Source: Neocallimastix lanati (nom. inval.) (taxonomy: Eukaryota > Neocallimastigomycota > Neocallimastigomycetes > Neocallimastigales > Neocallimastigaceae). From it: a stretch of 29,947 bases of DNA. The translations under genes and the position numbers were made by a program. Below the pieces are notes generated by a model. That model did no database searches. It worked only from the letters and a program-made list of their open reading frames with translations, and was not told where the DNA came from. Below are positions 1 through 8,937 of the stretch, piece by piece. Position 1 is the stretch's first letter, and each line of letters begins with the position of its first letter. The stretch spans positions 1 through 29,947 of the forward strand of contig JACVTC010000423.1 in the NCBI GenBank assembly GCA_016946835.1, in the 5' to 3' direction.

Positions 1-400
1 TCGAATCCTCGGCATGGCACCAAATAATCGGATGAGGTATCTATCCTGGGATATCATGAGACCACACGTGATGTCCATAAGGCTTTCCCTCAGATGATTA
101 TTTCACCCAACCCTGATACTACGCTTTGAATTGAAGCATAGACCTTGATGATTGTAAAATTTCCAATCGCCAATGATTAACCCACTAGGGAGGAGTTAAT
201 GGTTCCGTTCTGATGATCGTGGTCATTAGAGATATATGTAGGAACGTTAGGAATGCATCTCCGGGCAGTGTGTAACGACGATTGAGAGCGGCGAAGCTGA
301 TACAGTATGCCAATAACTCATCACCTTACAGTTAATTAATAACTGTATGGCCATATGGGAGATGGGTACCCATATGTGCAAGTCTATGTTTTTTTTTAAA
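1..400. other. GC-richer segment ending in two hairpins; possible end of a dispersed element
   Basis: This segment has ordinary base composition, unlike the A/T-dominated DNA that follows it abruptly at about position 390. No frame is open for more than about 30 codons and I recognise no protein. Its right end holds two adjacent inverted repeats. One has 7-bp arms TACAGTT (327-333) and AACTGTA (341-347). The other has 8-bp arms CATATGGG (352-359) and CCCATATG (369-376) around a 9-base loop. A T run follows directly. A structured 3' end would fit the 3' UTR of a non-LTR retrotransposon or a structured RNA, but no reverse transcriptase or known RNA signature is visible, and the segment continues beyond the left edge. 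The identity is open. Confidence 0.35.
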
Positions 401-767
401 ATATTAACAAAATGTATTAATTTTTTTTTTTTTTTTTTTATTTATAAAAGTCCAACTTTGATGGATGCTCCATTAAAGTTCAAAAAAAAAATTTTTTTTT
501 ATTATAAAAACTTTATTTAATATAAAATTTTAATACCAAAAATTTAATTATTTAAAAATAAATAAAATTTAAATTAACAACTAAAATAAAAATTTTTCTT
601 TTATTTTTCCTTTTTTTTTTTTTTTTAATTATTAAAATACAATTCTTTATTAATAAAATAAAACTTCCCTTTCGTTATATTGTACAAAAACTCAAAATTA
701 CTAAATTATAAAACTTTTCTTTTTTTTTTTTATTCAAGAGGTATAACTATTAATATATATATTTAAA
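401..767. other. AT-rich stretch with one strong hairpin
   Basis: This stretch is mostly A/T homopolymers with no coding signal. The exception is a compact inverted repeat at 454-480: 12-base arms AACTTTGATGGA and TCCATTAAAGTT (one G-T wobble) around a 3-base loop. It is flanked on both sides by poly-T or poly-A. Nothing else is recognisable here. Confidence 0.5.
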
Positions 768-1018
768 TGTCAGATAAATAAAGCCACAATTTATAATAGT
801 AAGAAAGAAAATATATAATCAAAAGTCAGAGAAATATTAATTTAAAATATCACAAAATAAAAGAAATTAATTAAAAAAAAAAAAAATTAAATTATATAAA
901 AATTGAAAAATAATTTGGCTTGACTTTTTAACAAAATATTTAAATGAATCTGTAATGAAACAATTAGAGAAATATTTTATTAGCAAGAATAGAAGAGTAT
1001 TAAACTTACAGGGGAGAT
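768..1018 (+). pseudogene. Ty1/copia pol remnant: RNase H C-terminus
   Basis: Reading across small frameshifts gives the order expected at the C-terminus of a copia polyprotein. First comes a Cys-x-x-N-K-A-T-I-Y-N-S stretch from about 768, resembling the last catalytic Asp region of RNase H. Then there is a degenerate Q-K-S...I-N-L-K-Y-H-K-I-K-E block, corresponding to the family's R-T-K-H-I-D-I-x-Y-H-x-I-R-E. Then a D-F-L-T-K-Y-L-N block (family A-D-x-L-T-K-x-L) leads to a clean tail ending L-N-L-Q-G-R-C before TAG. The last 30 or so codons (about 930-1025) are in one frame, while the part before has single-base shifts and stops. Nothing upstream of RNase H survives. The element is therefore inactive and 5'-truncated. 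Family assignment rests on motif order and is fairly secure. Confidence 0.75.
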
Positions 1019-1340
1019 GTTAGAAATAAGTTTAATATAATAAATAAAATAAATAATAAATAAATATAAAATAAAATTAATGTAAATAGAAGTATAAAAA
1101 AAAAAAAACTTAATTATAAAAAAAAAATAAATTTATGTATATTGTGGCGTATATCATTAAAAAATATACATAATAATGAATCAATGTAAAATTATTTTAG
1201 ATAGAAATATAAATTTGCTCTTTATAAATTATATTATGTATGTGAATTCTTTTAATATAATAAATATAAAGTGTGATTAATAAAAATCTTAACATAAGAT
1301 AAAAAATAAATATTTTCAACGAAATACAATTATAAGAAAA
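1010..1340 (+). mobile_element. Polypurine tract and probable 3' LTR of the copia remnant
   Basis: The purine run AGGGGAGA (about 1011-1018) is followed immediately by TGTTAGAAATAAG at 1019. That is the usual arrangement of a copia polypurine tract abutting an LTR that starts with TG. The pol stop codon (TAG, from TGTTAG) lies inside the first bases of the LTR, a common layout. The right end of the LTR is not defined. I see no clear CA end or target-site duplication, and no second LTR copy in the window, so 1340 is approximate. It is set by where homology to the neighbouring pseudogene starts. Confidence 0.5.
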
Positions 1341-1368
1341 TAAATATTTATTATTTATTATTATTTAA

Positions 1369-2172
1369 TTATTTATTATTATTATTATAGTTATTATTAT
1401 TATTAAAATCATTTAGAATATCATTTACTGAAAAAAGTATCTTTTTCATAGATATATATTTCTTGGTGATTTAATTCATCAATAAAATGACGTAAGTATT
1501 CTAAAACTTCTCTATTTGGAATTTTAAAATATATTATATCTTTCGATTTCTTTTTTTTTTTTTTTTTTAATTAATTTATTTTTATATTCTTGAATTTCAT
1601 CTGCATCCATATTTAACTACTTTAGGGTTATTTGATGAAATTTTTATAATTAATTTATTCATATTTTTGATATTTTCTTAATATTCTTCTTCGTCTGCTA
1701 CTGTTAAATAACTAAAAAAATATAAAACTTTCTATCGGTCTTCATATGTTAAATAATTTTATTCAATTGGTGAAAGTTTATCAAATGAAAATTCAATTAT
1801 TTTACCTCATAATAAATTTAAAAATTCCACATCAAAATTAAGGATACTAATTTTAAGAAGATTTTTTAATTCTTCACTTTTCTCTGAATAAACCCAATAA
1901 TTGGATAATTCAAAATTATCGCTTTTTATTCTTATTTTTCTGAATGAATTTCATTATAGAATATGGTTAATAAATATTTTTAATAATACATTTATCAGAA
2001 AAATAAAAATATCCAAAATATTTTTTTTTTTTAAGTCTTTCTTTAATTCCATCTTTTGTGTTATCATTGTCAATTTTTTCTTTGCTATCAGAAATACAAA
2101 AATTGAATAATACGTTTTTTAATTCGTCTTCAGTAAATCCATAGCAATCACTAAAATAATTATCTTTAAAGA
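1369..2172 (-). pseudogene. Truncated duplicate of the AAA-ATPase-like gene at 4291-6249 (3' half)
   Basis: On the minus strand this segment aligns colinearly with 4250-5010, corresponding to about residues 415-652 of the intact neighbour. Shared blocks include the N-Y-F-S-D-C-Y-G-F region at the 5' end (about 2140-2160) and the K-I-P-N-R-E-V-L-E-Y-L block near the 3' end (about 1500-1535). A terminal S-V-N-D-I-L-N block then runs into an Asn-rich end with TAA at 1369-1371. Walker A and B are absent because the copy starts downstream of them. Several frameshifts, many in A/T runs, break the frame. The 5' break at about 2172 abuts an (AAAAT)n microsatellite, and the 3' side abuts the copia LTR. 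It is a non-functional relic of a local duplication. Confidence 0.8.
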
Positions 2173-3097
2173 AAAAATAAAATAATATATAAAAAAATAA
2201 AATAAAATAAAATAAAATAAAATAAAATAAATTACAGAAAATTTAAACAATTTTATATTATATTATATTATATAAATATATAAATAAAATATATAAATAT
2301 AAATATATTTTTTCAATTATTGTATATTTTAAATTAAATTATTTTTATTTTATTTATTAGGGTTTGGTATGGTTAATCCATTTGATATATAAAATAATTT
2401 ATTATTTTTATTATTTATATTAAATGTTAGAATAGGTGAAACATATGAAAAAAGTGTCATATTTTATTAAAAACATATTAAAATAACTTAAAATTGAAGC
2501 CTATTTAATACATTGTCAAATATGTTAATGCATATTGTAATAAATTAAATATACAAGCCACATTATAATCATATAAATATATGTAAATTCGTATTAGTTT
2601 AATCTTTAGTTAAGTTAATAATATAAGTAGCTCAATAATAATCCTTAATCATAATATATTCATTTAATGAAGTTAACATACAAATTTCCAAATTCCTAAT
2701 ATTAACAAATATTAATAAAATTTGTTACAATATGTGAATTTATAAATTAAATGAATCTAGAATAATGATCATATAAATTATTAATATAAACATAATATAA
2801 TGTAATTAATTAAAAGTATTAATAACAAGCCACATTTTTAGTATAAATTCATGTAAATTTCATTATGTTGAACATGGCTAGTTAACCTATTTTATATTTA
2901 CTTATAAATGAACCTTCTTAATAAAAAACTTCATATCAAATAAAACAAAAATTTAAAGAAATATATAAAATTTTAATAAAAATAGTTAATTTTTAAAATT
3001 TTGATTATAAATTTTAGTAATAAAAAATTCATTCATTCATTGATTTATGATTAAAGTTAAAATTTAGTTTAAATTCCCTCAAATAAGAATTAAAATG

Positions 3098-3135
<38 letters not shown>

Positions 3136-3678
3136 TAATGAAAAAAAAATTAATAATATTAATGATAAAAAAAAAAAGTAAAAACTTTTCAATTATATGA
3201 TGATAATTTATTTTTTTTTTTTTATTTTATTTTTTTTTTTTTTATAAAATAATTTTAATATATTTATTTATTATTATTTAATTAAAATAAAATATAAAAT
3301 GTTGAATTTTAAACAATTTATTAATAAAATAAATAATAATTATTATTAAAATAAAAATAAATTTATAATTTTTTGTCTTAATATTATTATTTATTATTTA
3401 ATTATTCAATTATTAATAATATTCAATTATTCAATTATTATTAATTTTATTTATTAATTATTATTTATCAATTATTTATTATTATTTATTAATTATCTAT
3501 TTATTATTTATTTCAAAAAAAAAAAAAAAAAAAAAAAAATTATATAAATTATATATTCTTAATGTTTGCTTATTTTTTTTTAATTTTTTTTTCTTGCATT
3601 ATATTATTTTTTATTATTAATATTATTATTATTTTTTTTTTATTATTTTTATTATTATTTTTATTATTAGTTTTACCT
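2173..3678. other. AT-rich intergenic region without supported genes
   Basis: This stretch is dominated by A/T homopolymers and ATT-type simple sequence (for example 3190-3540). A 12-base direct repeat ACAAGCCACATT occurs near 2553 and 2825, each copy followed by loosely similar AT-rich sequence; a similar word on the other strand occurs near 9620. A 36-codon minus-strand open frame (2350-2460, ATG to TAA) has a reasonable amino-acid mix but no recognised relative, and is not called a gene. Nothing else is supported. Confidence 0.5.
2192..2232. repeat. (AAAAT)n pentanucleotide microsatellite
   Basis: About seven head-to-tail copies of AAAAT lie directly at the truncated 5' end of the neighbouring pseudogene. 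The position suggests the duplication breakpoint fell in or near this simple repeat. Confidence 0.8.
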
Positions 3679-4290
3679 TTAAATTTTATTATCATCTTCA
3701 TTATCATACTCTTTTATATTTTCATCATTCACTTTCATTTCAATAAGGCATTTTTTTCTAAAAAAAAGCCATATCATACTTTATAATACTTTTAAAATCA
3801 TTAAATTTAAATTTTTCATCATATATTTTTTTTCAATTTGGTTTATGGCTATTTTACATGCTTCACTTAAAGAGTTCTTGTCATCGCTCTTGGATACTTT
3901 AATTTCAATTATAATATATTCACTTTTTTTCTTTTTCATTAGGAAAACCTATATCAATTATACCGTATCCACTTTCTTGTTCTGCTACTAAACCTTTAAC
4001 ATTAAGATTAAAAAACAACTGCATTAAAAATAGTTGATAAAAATGTTCAGGAGGTAAACTTTCCGTCGATTCTGTCGATTCTGTCGATTACGTAGTTTTC
4101 TTTGATTTCTTTGATTTCCTTTTGTTACTAATAGGTAAATGATGAAATGACGTGAACTAAAATATTGATAGATATTTACTTAAATTTTCATTAATTACTT
4201 TTAATTTTTTTTTTAATTTTTTTTTTTTATAAATTTCATTAATAAATTCATTTAGAATATCATTTACTGAATAGGAGTCTTTTCTTAGAT
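3679..4290 (-). pseudogene. Decayed PD-(D/E)XK nuclease domain: lost C-terminus of the locus at 4291-7940
   Basis: The sequence following the stop of the 4291-6249 frame still reads as the family's C-terminal nuclease domain when frames are switched. The blocks in order are: L-R-K-D-S-Y-S-V-N-D-I-L-N-E-F; a linker with three 9-bp repeats encoding S-T-E (4063-4089); P-P-E-H-F-Y-Q-L-F; E-S-G-Y-G-I-I-D-I-G-F-P, carrying the catalytic Asp; E-Y-I-I-I-E-I-K-V, the E-x-K motif; a helix containing E-A-C-K-I-A-I-N-Q-I-E-K-K-Y; then A-F-F-R-K-K-C-L-I-E and a final TAA at 3679-3681. Lesions are a frame change in the A run near 4300, nonsense codons at 4157-4159 and 4088-4090, and further frame changes near 3925, 3825 and 3760. 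The catalytic motif is preserved but cannot be translated in frame. Confidence 0.85.
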
Positions 4291-6249
4291 TTATATTTTT
4301 TTATTTTTTTTGTTATTTAATTCATCAATTAAATGATGTAAGTATTCTAAAACTTCTTGATTTGGAATTTTAAAATATATTATATCATTCGATTCCTTTT
4401 TTTCAAGTAAAATATTTTTATAGGATTGAATTTCATCTGAATCTATTTCCATTAATTTAGATACATTTGATGTAATTTTTATCATTTTATCATTCATATT
4501 TTTAATGTTTTCTTTATATTCTTCTTCATCTGTTTCTGTTAAATAACCAGAAAAAAATAAAACTTTCCAGATGTCTTTATATGAATTATCTTTTTTTAAA
4601 TAATTATATTTAATTGGGGAATATTTATCAAATGATAGGTCAACTATTTTACCACATAATAAGTTTAAAAATTTCACATTAAAATTAAAATTACTATTTT
4701 TAAGAAGATTTTTTAATTTTTCATTTTTCTCTGAATAAATCCAATAATTAGATAATTCAAAATTATCACGTTTATTTTTATTTTTTTGAACGAATTTCAT
4801 TATAGAATATGGATTATAAATATTTTTAATAATACCTATGTTAGAAACACAAGAATATCCACCATATTTTTTTTTAAGTCTTTCTTTAATTCCATCTTCT
4901 ATATCGTCACTTTTTTCTTTGCTATCAGAAATATTAAAATTGGATAATACGTTTTTTAATTCGTCTTCTGTAAATCCATAGCAATCACTAAAATAATTAT
5001 CTTTAAGAAGTGAGCATTTAGTGAAATTATTAGCTCCTGAATTTAATTCATTTAATCCTATATCTAAACAACCTGTGACCATTCCAAAACGTAAATAGTC
5101 ATTTCCTTTAAATGTTCGTGAAAAAAAAGTTTGAATTGTGCCAAACGTACTTTCACTTTTTAACTTTTCAGAAAAAATTTTATCGTATTCATCAATTAAA
5201 ATAATACATCTTCTTTTATAAAACTCTTTTAAACACGTACATAAAAATTTTATGGTATTTTGTAATATTACACCATCTGACATTTGTTCAATTTTATTCC
5301 ATTCTTCCTGTTGATAACTACTTAATTTGTTAAAATCAATTCTGTTTTTGTAATAAATAAATACAGAAGATATTTCCGTTTTTAGAAAGTTAATGATGGA
5401 ACTACCATCCTCTTTACTTTTGTTACCTTTAAAATTTAAAAAAATTACAGGATATTTGTGAAAATGTCTCATATTTTTTCTATTTTTGCTTACTTCTAAG
5501 CCATCAAATACAAATTTCTTATCTTCATTTTCTTTTTCATTTATCGGCTTTTCAAAAAATTCTTTAATCATACTTAAATTTAAACTTTTTCCAAATCGTC
5601 TTGGTCGTGTGATCAAATAGGCAATAATTCCTTCATGGTTAATTAATTTTGATATCATTTTCGTTTTATCAATTAAATAAAAATTTTTATTTGAAGCATA
5701 TTGGAATTCTTCCCCTGTATATATTTCTTTTTGCATTTCTTTTTCCTTAATTTTATTTCCATAATTTATTTCGTAAATTACATCACAAATTTTTTCATTA
5801 AAGGCTATTCCAAATTTAATGATTTTATCATATTTCTCTTTTAATTTAATATCATCAAATTCTAAATTTTCGTTGTAATCTAAAGCTTCAATACATCCTT
5901 CTTTAACAATATCGTTATAATTAATTATAATATAAACAATATCATTTTTATTATTATTAGATTTAAGATTTTTCTTAGGAATAATTAATAATTCACGAAT
6001 ATTATCATTTTCATTAAATTTTTTTTTGGTAACAACTTCACATTCATCACTTAGACTTAACAATGAATAAATTATACTGTAATATTTATCTAAAAATTCA
6101 TTCTCATAATAATCATAACCGGTACTGTAACCTAAATTGCTTTTTATTTTATCTTTTAGGAATTCTATAATCCTTTCTTCATCATAATTACGTGTCAATG
6201 AGTCAATAGTATTTTTTATTTTTTCATCTTTACATAAAATTGTTTCCAT
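4291..6249 (-). CDS. AAA-ATPase-like protein with degenerate PD-(D/E)XK domain (second module of a two-module gene)
   Basis: 652 codons, ATG at 6247-6249. Residues 1-165 look like a degenerate PD-(D/E)XK domain that belongs to the preceding module. It keeps the shape E-L-L-I-I-P...I-I-I-N-Y-N-D and the ending K-I-I-K-F-G-I-A-F-N-E-K-I-C-D-V, but the catalytic Asp and E-x-K are replaced. From about 178 follows an AAA-ATPase-like domain (the type once called DUF1703/PF09820): Y-L-I-D-K-T at 191-196, Walker A RPRRFGKS at 215-222, Walker B IILIDEYD at 349-356, an N-N-F region at about 407, Y-N-P-Y-S-I at 478-483, L-F-F-S-G-Y-L-T at 564-571 and K-I-P-N-Q-E-V at 627-633. These steps match the bacterial family closely. 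The frame ends in an A-rich run, past which the missing nuclease domain is recognisable but broken. Its 5' end overlaps the upstream frame by 34 bp, so this is probably not an independent gene. Confidence 0.85.
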   Translation of the reverse strand: METILCKDEKIKNTIDSLTRNYDEERIIEFLKDKIKSNLGYSTGYDYYENEFLDKYYSIIYSLLSLSDECEVVTKKKFNENDNIRELLIIPKKNLKSNNNKNDIVYIIINYNDIVKEGCIEALDYNENLEFDDIKLKEKYDKIIKFGIAFNEKICDVIYEINYGNKIKEKEMQKEIYTGEEFQYASNKNFYLIDKTKMISKLINHEGIIAYLITRPRRFGKSLNLSMIKEFFEKPINEKENEDKKFVFDGLEVSKNRKNMRHFHKYPVIFLNFKGNKSKEDGSSIINFLKTEISSVFIYYKNRIDFNKLSSYQQEEWNKIEQMSDGVILQNTIKFLCTCLKEFYKRRCIILIDEYDKIFSEKLKSESTFGTIQTFFSRTFKGNDYLRFGMVTGCLDIGLNELNSGANNFTKCSLLKDNYFSDCYGFTEDELKNVLSNFNISDSKEKSDDIEDGIKERLKKKYGGYSCVSNIGIIKNIYNPYSIMKFVQKNKNKRDNFELSNYWIYSEKNEKLKNLLKNSNFNFNVKFLNLLCGKIVDLSFDKYSPIKYNYLKKDNSYKDIWKVLFFSGYLTETDEEEYKENIKNMNDKMIKITSNVSKLMEIDSDEIQSYKNILLEKKESNDIIYFKIPNQEVLEYLHHLIDELNNKKNKKI

Positions 6250-6844
6250 GATGAAAGTTTATTTTTAATAAATTCGCTAACATCATTAGTCCTTATTTCT
6301 AATTTTACTATTTTAAAATCAAAATTTGTTGTAACAGTCCTATAATCATAAATTAAGTAACCATATCCAACTAATAAAGTCCAAATAATTTCTCGATGTT
6401 TTTCTATATAATCTTTCTTTAACATTTCATAATTCATTAATATTGGAATTTTCTTTACAATACACCCATTTTTAAGTAGAAAAATAATATCTTTAATCAT
6501 AATGTAATCAAAATTTATAAATATTTCATTAAAGAATGTATTAAATTTGGAAGAAAAATCATTCACAATTTCTGTCTTTTCAATTTTTCCATTAATATAA
6601 TTCAATACACTACGTAAATCATAATATTTAACTTTACAATCTTTATTATTATTATCAATGTATTTATCCACTTTATCATTATCATTCATATTATCAGCTT
6701 TTATATTATTTCTGTTATTACTTTTATTATTATTATTACTTTTATTATTATTATTACTATTATTATTATTATTACTATTATTATTATTATTATTATTATT
6801 ACTATTATTATTATTATTATTATTACTATTATTATTATTATTAC

Positions 6845-6904
<60 letters not shown>

Positions 6905-7940
6905 CAATAAAATGAGTTAAATTTGATGAAAAGATAATATTTATTTCATTTGTAATATTAATATTTTTTGAATTTGTAGTTGATAATTCATTTATACCAT
7001 AATAACCATATTTATCAAAAATTTCATTGTTTAATTTAAATATGGATATAAGTTTTTTCATTTCAGAATCGGTTATATTAAAATATTCTTTATATTTACC
7101 ATCTATTATAGAGTTATTTATTAAATTTATTTCGTTAAAATAGTATTCATTTACATTTAAATTTCCTGTAATGAATGTTTTAAATAAATAATGATAATAC
7201 TTATCTTCTTTAAATATATTTAAAAAGACATCTTTATAAAATTTAAAAAATTCATTATAAAAACTAGTATTAACAGTGTTTAATATGGGTGAATCATAGT
7301 TATCTATTAATAATATTATTTGTTTATTGAATGCTTCATTTAAACTTAAACATAGAAAAGAAATTGATTCTTTTAATTCATATAATGAAAAAATACCACT
7401 TTGAAAATTTTCCCATTGTTCTTTATCATATTTATCTAAATTTTTTAAATTAATGTTTTTATAACTTCTAAACAATTTTTTAATAAATGTTTTAAAATTT
7501 TCAATAGTTACTTCAAAAGTTTTTCCTATTTTAAAGTCAGAACTAAAATCAAGATAAATTACTGGATATTTACCTTGATATTTATCAAGATATGTTTGGT
7601 CATCTTCCTTTTCTTTACTTATTAATAAATTTTCAAAATATTTTTTATTTTGAAGATTTTGAAATTCATTTTCTTTTATGTTTTCATAATTCATTTCAAA
7701 AAAATAACGCAACATAATTAAATTAGTGGTCTTTCCATATCCAGAGGGTCTAGTAATACATACTATTTTTGAACCATTCTGTAAAAATTCTTTTATTAAT
7801 AAGGATTTATCAATATAAAAATATTTACATTTAAACTTTTTTAATAAATCACTTCTTTCTTTCCTTTTTTTATTTGGAGGTTCTACTGTGAAATCCTGAT
7901 TTTCATTTTCAGTTACTCGTTTTAATTTACTTTCAGCCAT
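6216..7940 (-). CDS. AAA-ATPase-like protein with Asn tract (first module of a two-module gene)
   Basis: 574 codons, ATG at 7938-7940. The N-terminus is charged with a P-x-K-K-K-R-K-type stretch (about 21-29) that could be a nuclear localisation signal. The AAA-ATPase-like domain begins with Y-F-Y-I-D-K-S at 40-46 and has Walker A RPSGYGKT at 64-71. The Walker B equivalent is IILLIDNYD at 208-216, with Asn where the family has the catalytic Glu, so hydrolysis may be impaired. Residues 346-413 are an Asn tract with interspersed Ser and Lys. The C-terminal part (Y-Y-D-L-R-S-V-L-N-Y-I, then L-V-G-Y-G-Y-L) corresponds to the Y-N-P-Y-S and S-G-Y-L-T region of the neighbour. The frame ends inside a run of A where the downstream frame continues the expected domain order at -1, suggesting a one-base loss, an assembly error or frameshifting. 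Confidence 0.85.
6701..6903 (-). repeat. AAT trinucleotide repeat encoding the Asn tract
   Basis: About 200 bp of near-perfect (ATT)n on the plus strand encodes about 67 residues of Asn with occasional Ser, Lys and Arg on the minus strand. It lies between the ATPase core and its C-terminal part. The neighbouring truncated copy (8428-8937) breaks off in its own, shorter version of this repeat. Confidence 0.9.
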
Positions 7941-8427
7941 TTAAAAATATTTTTTTTTTTTTTTTTTTTTTGATTTAATAAAAAATTATATAAAATATTA
8001 TTAAAATTTTTTATATGAAATACTAATACCAATAATAATATAGATAATAAAAATTAGAATTCAAAACTTTCTCAAATTGAAAAAAAAAAAAAAAAAAATG
8101 ATTAAGTCTTGAAACTGATAAAATAAATAATATTAAAACTGAAAGTAAAAAAAATTATTACCTCCTTTTATATATAAATATATATTTAAAAATAATTTGG
8201 TCATAACAAAACTTATGTCCATATAAAAAAATTTTTATTTTTAGATATATAATTTAATTTATTTATGACCATTTAAAAGATAAGTTAACTTTTTCTCCTT
8301 CTGAATTAATAAAAATTAATCAAAAATATCAATTAATATTATTTTTAAATATAATAATAAAAAAAAATAAATAAATATAAAATTTTTTGTTATTAATATA
8401 AAAAATTGATTTTTGTTGAGATTTTTT
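7941..8427. promoter_or_regulatory. AT-rich upstream region of the AAA-ATPase-like locus
   Basis: A long T run (about 7951-7971) lies immediately upstream of the start codon at 7940. It reads as poly-A just 5' of the ATG on the coding strand, a typical leader in very AT-rich genomes. A TATATATAAATATATAT-type stretch near 8170-8190 could serve as a TATA element. No specific factor site is recognised. Confidence 0.3.
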
Positions 8428-8937
8428 TTATAAAATAATTTTAATTATTAATTTTCCAACATCTTTAATCTTTATTTTTAACTTTCTTACCTCTGAAATA
8501 CAGTAATTATTACTGGTAATAACATATATTAAATAACTATTTTTAATTAATAATGTCCAAATAATTTCTCTATATTTATTTATATAATCTTTCGTTAATA
8601 TTTCATAATTTATTAATTTTGATATTTTCTTTTCAATATACCCATTTTTAAGTAGAAAATTTATATTTCACTTTCCAATATAATCAAAATTTATAAATAT
8701 TTCTTTAAAGAATTTATTAAATTCGGAAGAAAAAACATTCTCTAATTCTATCTTTTTAATTATTTCATTAATATAATTTATTATACTATATAAATCATAG
8801 TATTTGACTTTATAATCTTCATTATTATTACTAATGTAATTTCTCATTTCATCATTATCTTTCATATCATCAGCTTTTATATTATAACTGTTTTAGCTTT
8901 CATTATTATTTTTATTATTATTATTATTATTATTAAT
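8428..8937 (-). pseudogene. Truncated duplicate of the 3' part of the 6216-7940 frame
   Basis: The minus strand aligns with the last roughly 165 codons after the Asn tract of the neighbouring gene. Shared blocks include K-V-K-Y-Y-D-L, N-Y-I-N, E-I-F-I-N-F-D-Y-I, F-L-L-K-N-G and R-E-I-I-W-T-L-L. A single frame runs from about 8865 to TAA at 8428-8430, interrupted only by TGA at 8668-8670. The 5' end is a short Asn-codon run (about 8900-8937), where homology stops; the ATPase core with Walker motifs is missing. Its end (K-I-K-I-K-D-V-G-K-L) matches the neighbour's last block before the frame change. It looks like a fairly recent local duplicate, broken in a trinucleotide repeat. Confidence 0.85.

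Larger units (their letters stand above)
3679..7940 (-). pseudogene. Composite locus: ancestral (AAA-ATPase-like + PD-(D/E)XK) x2 gene, split by frame changes
   Basis: Read 5' to 3' on the minus strand the domain order is: AAA-ATPase-like 1 (7940 to about 6220); degenerate nuclease 1 (about 6240-5760); AAA-ATPase-like 2 (about 5720-4300); nuclease 2 with intact Asp and E-x-K motifs (4290-3679). Each bacterial-type protein of this family normally has one ATPase followed by one nuclease, so this is a tandem fusion of two modules. The break between modules is a single frame change near an A6 run with no other lesion, while the last domain carries several lesions. The entry marks the presumed original gene. 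Whether the first two frames are still expressed, separately or as one chain, cannot be told from sequence alone. Confidence 0.7.

Noticed and set aside
1901-2110. 69-codon plus-strand frame
   Set aside because: It is antisense to the truncated AAA-ATPase-like copy, whose minus-strand homology is clear.
3562-3786. 74-codon plus-strand hydrophobic frame
   Set aside because: It is Phe/Ile/Leu-rich only because of T/A runs, and it overlaps the minus-strand nuclease remnant.
6216-6249. Programmed ribosomal frameshifting as the explanation for the overlap
   Set aside because: The site (G AAA AAA) is not a canonical slippery heptamer and no stable downstream structure is evident; a one-base homopolymer change is simpler.
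6658-6915. Plus-strand poly-Leu frame and minus-strand poly-Ile frame over the Asn tract
   Set aside because: They are other-frame readings of the AAT repeat inside the AAA-ATPase-like gene.
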